64,000 bases of DNA, from assembly GCA_020152595.1 (NCBI GenBank), contig JAIGNY010004337.1, positions 1,076,501-1,140,500 on the forward strand, given 5' to 3'. Each line of letters starts with the position of its first letter. Positions within the stretch are counted from its first letter, which is position 1. Made by a program: the position numbers and the translations under genes. The stretch comes from Chiridota heheva (lineage: Eukaryota; Echinodermata; Holothuroidea; Apodida; Chiridotidae). The notes under the pieces are model-generated. The model was not told the origin of the DNA and made no database searches. It saw only the letters and a program-made list of their open reading frames with translations. Below are positions 57,567 through 64,000 of this stretch, piece after piece.

Positions 57567-60500
57567 ATGCCAACACCCTCTTCAGAGGGTGATCTTTTTG
57601 AAGAACACCAAACTCCATTGTTACAAGAAGAATCAGAAGGTGAGTTGAATTTCTGTGAGTTTCTGAAACCTGAAATATTTTGTGGCACATTTCACTGCAG
57701 ATGACTGTTGCAATGTCGTTAAACCTCAACAAAGAAACAAACAAACTGAGATATTCATTCTTCAAAGGGGAACTCATAGGTACAGTTTATGGGAAGTAGA
57801 GGAAGCAGGGGGTAAAATCCCCTCTTAGAGGATTTTACCTTCCCCGTTGCATGCTTTTGTTCATGGTTGGGAGATTAATTTAAAATTAGTAAAATAATAT
57901 TTGGTCAAATTTACGAAAAGTTTAGTAAATTTGTAGGAAATTTGAGTAATAGTATGTTCAGAGAACTGAAGAAAATTTCCAGAAAATGAGGAAATTTCTG
58001 AACGTATCAGCGTGGTATTGCTAAAGGTCCCAAGTTCAATGTCTGGTGTGTCTTTATTCACCAGTGCTCAAGATTGGGTTTATCAAATGGCCGTAAACAT
58101 CTTAACGTTAGTTGTTACAAATTGAAAGACATATCAAATAGCTACCTACTTACCATTAAACTCTTTTGTATACATTTCAGATAAACTGACGACTGAAGAA
58201 GCGGACACGCCTGACCACCAGAAAAATAAGAAGAGACCACCCCATCATATGGCACGAAGGTCTATCATGAAAAAGTTTCTAAATTTCTGCCTTTCTACAG
58301 CCTGGATAATCATCCGTAAAATTTGGGATTGGAGCGCAGTTGGCGTGTTAATCGCATCATTGTTGTACCATTTGCATGGAGGGTTTATATTATTAGCATT
58401 GGTAATCCTAACATTATTAGGTGAGCATAAGTTGAATTGATCCAACCTTTCATTCTGCATTAGTAATAATAACATTGTTGGGGTTTTATCCAACCTTTCA
58501 TTCTGCATTAGTAATCATAACATTATTAGGTGAGCATAAGTTGAATTGATCCAACCTTTTATTCTGCATTTATAGTAATCATAACATTATTAGGTGAGCG
58601 TAAGTTGAATTGATTCAACCTTTCATTCTGCATTAGTAATCATAACATTATTAGGTGAGCATAAGCTGAATTGATCCAACCTCTCATTTTGCATTAGTAA
58701 TCATAAGCTTATTAGGTGAGCATAAGTTGAATTGATCCAACCTTTCATTCTGCATTAGTATTCATAACATTATTTAGGTGCATTAGCATAAGTGAGCATA
58801 AGTTGAATTGATCCAACCTTTCATTTGCATTGCATTATTAGTAATCATAATTAGTAATTATTAGGTGAGCATAAGTTGAATTGATCCAACCTTTCATTCT
58901 GCATTAGTAATCATAACATTATTAGGTGAGCATAAGTTGAATTGATCATTAGTAATCAACATTATTAGGTGAGCTTTCACCTTTCATTTGCATTAGTAAT
59001 CATAACATTATTAGGTGAGCATAAGTTGAATTATCCAACCTTTCATTCTCATTAGTAATCATAACATTATTAGGTGAGCATAAGTTGAATTGATCCAACC
59101 TTTCATTCTGCATTAGTAATCATAACATTATTTAGTTGAATTGATCCAACCTTTCATTCTGCATTAGTAATCATAACATTATTAGGTGAGCATAAGTTGA
59201 ATTGATCCAACCTTTCATTCTGCATTATTATTAGTAATCATAACATTCTGCATTATTAGGTGAGCATAAGTTGAATTGATCCAACCTTTCATTCTGCATT
59301 AGTAATCATAACATTATTAGGTGAGCATTGAATTGATCCAACCTTTCATTCTGCATTAGTAATCATAACATTATTAGGTGAGCAGTTGAATTTCTGCATT
59401 AGTTATCATAACATTATTAGGTGAGCATAAGTTGAATTGATCCAACCTTTCATTCTGCATTAGTAATCATAACATTATTAGGTGAGCATAAGTTGAATTG
59501 ATCCAACCTTTCATTCTGCATTAGTAATCATAACATTATTAGGTGAGCATAAGTTGAATTGATCCAACCTTTCATTCTGCATTAGTAATCATAACATTAT
59601 TAGGTGAGCATAAGTTGAATTGATCCAACCTTTCATTCTGCATTAGTAATCATAACATTATTAGGTGAGCATACAGTAAGTTGAATTGATCCAACCTTTC
59701 ATTCTGCATTAGTAATCATAACATTATTAGGTAAGCATAAGTTGAATTGATCCAACATTCATAACATTAGGTGCATTATTGATAACCATTTTCATTTTGC
59801 ATTAGTAATCATAACATTATTAGGTGAGCATAAGTTGAATTGACCCAATCTTTCATTCTGCATTAGTAATCATAACATTATTAGGTGAGCATAAGTTGAA
59901 TTGACCCAATCTTTCATTCTGCATTAGTAATCATAGCATTATTAGGTGAGCATCACTTGAATTGATCCAACCTTTCATTCTGTATTAGTAATCATAACAT
60001 TATTAGGTGAGCATAAGTTGAATTGACCCAACCTTTCATTCTGCATTAGTAATCATAGCATTATTAGGTGAGCATAAGTTGAATTGATCCAACCTTTCAT
60101 TCTGCATTAGTAATCATAACATTATTAGGTGAGCATTGATTTGACCCAACCTAATTTCAGTCTCTGTATAAAATTTACTTTATGAACCAGGGATTGATAC
60201 ACCACCCGTCCCTCTGCCTGGCTAAGTCCATCTGAGCCATTAGGCTCATAGAGCCGGTGCTTACCCCGGTTTCCACGGCACAGGGTTGATGAGTGTACAT
60301 GCCTCCTGGATGGGAGGCCAATCGATTGCAGATTAACTCTCCAACAGTGATAGTACTCATGTTGTGGGATGCCATCTTGATTGAAGGTGTAATGGCAAAT
60401 AGATCACGGGGTGGAAAGACATCTGGTTTTCATGACTTCCTGTAAGGTGGGATATGCAGGATGGGATGGCATGTGGAACAAGAGGGTGGGACGGCATGTG

Positions 60501-62648
60501 GACAGAGGGTGGAAGGTGTGTTATTAGCGGCGAGGGGATTTGTATCATTTGCGAAATTGTGATGTCTGGTTCTAAATGAAGATCTAAGAGATATGAAGTA
60601 TTCACAGAACAATGCAGCAAACAGCAAATCTACCACATGTTAAATAAATATATATGTGCATGCATGCACACAAACATGTGTTTGTGTGCCTACATGCATT
60701 TGTGGATACATTTGGGGGTTTGTGGTATGAATACATACTGTGTGTTTGTTGGTGTGCATGCGTATACAGTTTCATATCTAAATTTGATCACATTCAATAA
60801 TGTGTTAGGCTGAATAATGGTGGCCATCTTGAAATCCAAGATGGCGGCTATCTTGGCATTCAAGATGGTAAAACTTTTTATATCTTTTTTAGTGGCATAT
60901 TTGGAATTCTCAGTATCACAAACATGGGGAATTTCACCATTTTAACCCTCTTGTGTTGCTTATATTAAAGCCAAGTTATGAAGCGAAATAATGCTGAAAT
61001 GGTGGCCATTTTTGTTTTTGATTTGATTTGACTTCACAACAAATTTCAATTTACGAACTCATTTTTAAGGCATATGTTCATCTTTTTCTCATTCTCAAAG
61101 GATTGGTATACAATGCCCAGGATCTTCTACTCTATTTTCCCGACCAACCGGATGCCTCCAGAATGTTCGTAATTCCACCATCAGTGGTAGGGCTCGAGAG
61201 GGATTCCTATGAAAACTTGTTCATTCAAACATCGGATAAGGAGCAGATTAATGCTGTCTTATTGAAACAATCACCGCAGTTGTGTCCAAGATCACCCACC
61301 TTATTGTTTTTTCATGGAAACGCTGGGAACATAGGTCACAGGTATGTACCTCAACTCTGAAAATTGGTATGAGGAGGGGATAGTGTATCCATTCACCAGA
61401 CTTGTAACCAAGTCACAATTTTAAGTCACTTGCCTGCATGTCAAGTAAGTCACAAGTCAAAAAACAAAAAGATTTAAGCCAGAATCCAGTCCAAGTCAAT
61501 GAGTCAAGTCAACAACTCTGCCTTTCACCCTATATTTTTTGAGATGTACTCGAAGAAACAGAGGGGGTGAGCAGTTCTATCAATAGGACACACCATTTAT
61601 GTCCTTACCACCAAAACATCACCCACTTTCTGCATATGCTGCATTACCGATGCAAGTTGGAGTTTGACTGTCTGTGTTTGATGTAATTTTAACTGCATAT
61701 CGAGAAAAGCGCTGGTAAATTAAGTTAGACTCAAACCTGAAATTTAGCATCTCGGTTGACGCTCACCTGACTAAGGGCATGTTTACACTAAAAAAACCAT
61801 TCTGAGCCAAAAACGTGGTATTAGTTTTCATGCACTGGATCTGATCTTGATTTGATTTTTAAATACAAAGATACTATCACGAGCGTTATTTTCCAATCAC
61901 AACTCTTATTTCTTTCAGTGAGGAAAGACCTTGGTCTACTGTGTGTAATATTTAACGTCTGCACACGTACCGAAGCTGTGAATTTCTTTAGTTCAGATAA
62001 TACTTTTAAACTGATGCAAATTGCCATTTTAAGCAAAATTAAGTATTTTATTTCCAGTGTCTTTTAAAGGACACAGTTCAGCCTACAATAAATTGGTGGC
62101 GACAATGCAGAGTGTACCGCAGAGATTTACGATCATTATTCATTTTCAATAAGTTCAACAAAAAATTACAACCTGAAAAGTAAGGAACAGTGGCCCCAAC
62201 ACAATTTGTGTCTGCACTATTGCACTATCGGGGTGGGCGCGGCCATTTTTGTTGTAAATCATAAAATGAAAATTGAATAAATTAATAAAAGCTAAAACTA
62301 ACTTCATCATGCTTCCCTCCACCCCCTCTCTATTTTGTTTTTGTTTCAACCATGCACCTCCCCCTCTTGATCACAGCTTTCTGACTTTTTGTTCTTGAAT
62401 TTCTCTCATTCTCCCCCTGTTTCCTTTCCTTCCTACCTCTAGAATGATCTGACCTCAGGCACAATTTGACCCTCGTTGTCGGGTGCCGTTAAGCCCTCAT
62501 CAAATCAAATCAAATCCGAGCAACATGTTATTTTTTCCCTCACTCAGATTGATCAATGCTGTGCTGCTGCAGTCCGTTTGTAGGTGTAATGTGCTTTTGG
62601 TTGATTACAGAGGCTTTGGAAAAAGTTCAGGCTGTATTAATGAAGAGG
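57567..62648 (+). CDS. ABHD13: ABHD13 (alpha/beta hydrolase domain 13), first four coding exons
   Basis: Exons 57567-57639, 58181-58420, 61101-61341 and 62548-62648 join with phases 1, 1, 2, 1 and GT-AG throughout. The ATG at 57567 is the first after an in-frame TAA (57525). Residues 1-50 are an acidic then basic tail (MPTPSSEGDL; RPPHHMARRS). A membrane anchor is at about 77-105 (HLHGGFILLALVILTLLG). Then come QDLLLYFPDQP (111-121), FFHGNAGNIGHR (174-185, oxyanion-hole HG motif) and LLVDYRGFGKSSG (201-213). This order is that of ABHD13, a single-pass type II membrane serine hydrolase of unknown physiological substrate. The catalytic nucleophile (GRSLGG in family members), Asp and His lie beyond the window; about 219 residues are seen of a usual ~337. 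The N-terminal tail is longer than in vertebrates. Introns 2 and 3 hold large minisatellites and a LINE fragment. Confidence 0.93.
58421..60145 (+). repeat. 61-bp array repeating the ABHD13 exon-2 splice donor
   Basis: The unit runs GTGAGCATAAGTTGAATTGA, TCCAACCTTTCATTCTGCAT, TAGTAATCATAACATTATTA, G. The first unit begins exactly at the exon-2 donor. The last 23 bases of each unit match the end of the exon (TGGTAATCCTAACATTATTAG) with few changes. About 26 copies of AGGTGAGC or AGGTAAGC are present. Several units are shortened or carry insertions (58777, 58950, 59132, 59750). The array fills nearly two-thirds of intron 2. Confidence 0.97.
60222..60305 (-). repeat. Dispersed module (inverted pair of 22912-22990)
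   Basis: Reads TGAGCCATTAGGCTCATAG, GCCGGTGCTTACCCCGG, TTTCCACGGCACAGGG on the plus strand. On the minus strand it translates to TGSMSLMAQMDLA. See 22912-22990. Confidence 0.7.
60306..61100. other. Rest of ABHD13 intron 2; YY1-like repeats
   Basis: The words CAAGATGG and its complement CCATCTTG alternate at 60820-60870, including AAGATGGCGGC. They form a small inverted-repeat cluster. GTGTGTTTGTTGGTGTGCATG-like tracts occur at 60660-60770. No exon. Confidence 0.5.
61350..62289. other. ABHD13 intron 3, left part
   Basis: AT-rich. AAGTCA-type words recur at 61410-61520. Two overlapping frames on opposite strands (61821-62067) have no motif. Confidence 0.5.
62290..62515 (+). mobile_element. 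I-group LINE 3' UTR scrap (copy 4)
   Basis: Matches the 3' ends of copies 1 and 3: ATCATGCTTCCCTCCA, CTCCCCCTGTTTCC, GGCACAATTTGACCC and TGCCGTTAAGCCCTCATCAA. It ends in CAAATCAAATCAAAT. It is 5'-truncated and lies in ABHD13 intron 3, in the sense direction, 33 bases before the exon at 62548. Confidence 0.8.
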
Positions 62649-62671
62649 GTGAGTGTAAATGAAATTTTGGA

Positions 62672-63015
62672 TAAGAATAGTGGTGATACACCATGTATTG
62701 AATTAGAATAGTGGTGATACACCATGTATCGAATTAGGATAGTGGTGATACACCATGTATCGAATTAGAATAGTGGTGATACACCATGTATCGAATTAGA
62801 ATAGTGGTGATACACCATGTATCGAATTAGAATAGTGGTGATACACCATGTATCGAATTAGAATAGTGGTGATACACCATGTATCGAATTAGAATAGTGG
62901 TGATACACCATGTATCGAATTAGAATAGTGGTGATACACCATGTATCGAATTAGAATAGTGGTGATACACCATCCATGTATTGAATTAGAATAGTGGTGA
63001 TACACCATGTATCAC
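62672..63015 (+). repeat. 31-bp minisatellite (11 copies) just inside ABHD13 intron 4
   Basis: The unit is AGAATAGTGGTGATACACCA plus TGTATCGAATT. It is highly uniform; one unit carries a CATC insertion near 62970. It starts about 24 bases after the donor at 62649. Confidence 0.97.
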
Positions 63016-63405
63016 AGGAGAGAACAGTGAATAATAAACTTCAATATCTTATGAGTAATCAAGTTTTGAATTTGCCATAGATCTGCATGAAATTATTGCC
63101 CTCCAACATACTGTATCGTCCCTCTTTCCGCACACTGATGAATGTCTTATTTACAGTAGGTGAAATGAAAATTGGCGCAAAATACTGAATTATTATTTCC
63201 GCATACTGACGAATGTCTTTGAAACTTCATGAAATAAGACTTTGCTTAAAATATCTTTATTGTAAGTACAGTTGTCAAAAGATTAGCATTTTCTTTCTTT
63301 GCAGTGATATATAAAGCTACATAATATGTTTATTAACTTTTATTTCATCAAACTTCAAAATTTTCCGAATATTTGCCGGTATGCGGAATTAATAATTTCA
63401 ATTTT

Positions 63406-63590
63406 GACGTTCGTCACTACACAAATGACATTTGTCACTACACAAATGACATTTGTAACTACACAAATGACATTTGTCACTACACAAATGACATTTGTCA
63501 CTACACAAATGACATTTGTCACTACACAAATGACATTTGTCACTACACAAATGACATTTGTCACTACACAAATGACATACGTCACTATGC
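63406..63590 (+). repeat. 21-bp minisatellite CACTACACAAATGACATTTGT
   Basis: Given in two parts: CACTACACAAATG and ACATTTGT. About nine near-identical copies, each with the palindrome ACAAATGACATTTGT. Frames on both strands stay open (TQMTFVT; NVICVVT) because of the 21-bp period. Confidence 0.96.
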
Positions 63591-63591
63591 G

Positions 63592-64000
63592 AAAAGAGGG
63601 ATGATATAAGACAAAAATAGCACCCACTTTAAAGAAGCTTTTGGTTGAAAAGCGGTTGGGTCCATTTTGAGAAGTCATGGGAAGTTTCAAATCATACAGG
63701 TCTAATTTTTTAGCTCAACGAAGTTGAGGTTATAAAATGGGAACTTTTCTGTTAACTTTGGTCTCCCATTTTTTATATGTATCTATTCAAAGGTTTTTGA
63801 CTAAAGACTATTGAAATTTAGCAGTCTTGAAGAGAATGAAAATCTCCACATGGGGGTGTATTCAGTTTTTCATTAACTGTTTGCACACCTGAAATAGAGC
63901 AATTTTTATTTTCATCATTTTTATGAAAATCTGCAGTCAAGCCTGGAAAATATGTGCTGATGTGTAAATAATTGCCTACAGCTGACTACTCACACCAAGG
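63592..64000. other. ABHD13 intron 4, no feature seen
   Basis: AT-rich DNA to the window end. The fifth ABHD13 exon (with the GRSLGG nucleophile) is not within it. Confidence 0.6.

Noticed and set aside
58421-63590. Regular repeats resembling CRISPR arrays
   Set aside because: Units are contiguous with no unique spacers, and the gene structure is eukaryotic.

Overview
This is eukaryotic nuclear DNA, most likely from a marine invertebrate animal. The coding signals are short exons with GT-AG splice sites and kilobase introns. The only well-supported genes are metazoan types: ABHD13, a PIM-like kinase and an SLC2A8/Tret1-like sugar transporter. The rest is AT-rich non-coding DNA loaded with minisatellites and old transposon remnants. 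An echinoderm is my best guess, from the invertebrate LINE families and the frequent TAGGCCTA-type words. That guess is weak and rests on no database search.

Layout. 0-16 kb: broken non-LTR retrotransposons (140-1325, 1340-1862, 14735-15625), a TTAA-targeted foldback element (2247-2838), a decayed Cys-rich ORF (6190-6838), and large arrays (33 bp at 5.5 kb, 22/17 bp at 6.8-7.9 kb, pyrimidine-only at 12.2-13.1 kb). 16-28 kb: part of an SLC2A8/Tret1-like transporter on the minus strand, with exons at 18271-18477 and 20096-20248 and a candidate first exon at 27343-27428. Its introns carry at least seven minisatellites and a hAT-like element. 28-45 kb: no convincing gene except a CXC-domain remnant (30627-31376). 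It also holds a 1.2-kb C/T array (35.4-36.6 kb), a second hAT-like copy with a perfect 8-bp target duplication (37.9 kb), a dimeric MITE (41.6-42.4 kb), and a CpG-rich 15-bp array of alternating purine and pyrimidine (43.6-44.3 kb).

45-49 kb: a plus-strand PIM-type kinase gene. It has a CRE/TATA promoter candidate and five exons, altered catalytic motifs (HCD, DVW) and a one-base deficit in exon 4. It is either a pseudokinase or a pseudogene. 52-57 kb: a second foldback element and an internally deleted I-group LINE with endonuclease, RT and RNase H pieces. 57.5-64 kb: the first four coding exons of ABHD13 on the plus strand, running off the window before the catalytic serine. Its second intron begins with a 1.7-kb array of a 61-bp unit that contains the end of the exon and the splice donor, so a consensus 5' splice site is repeated about 26 times.

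The three genes are unrelated in function and form no operon-like unit. The most distinctive feature is tandem repetition: roughly 11 kb (about 17%) lies in more than 20 unrelated arrays, several starting just inside introns.
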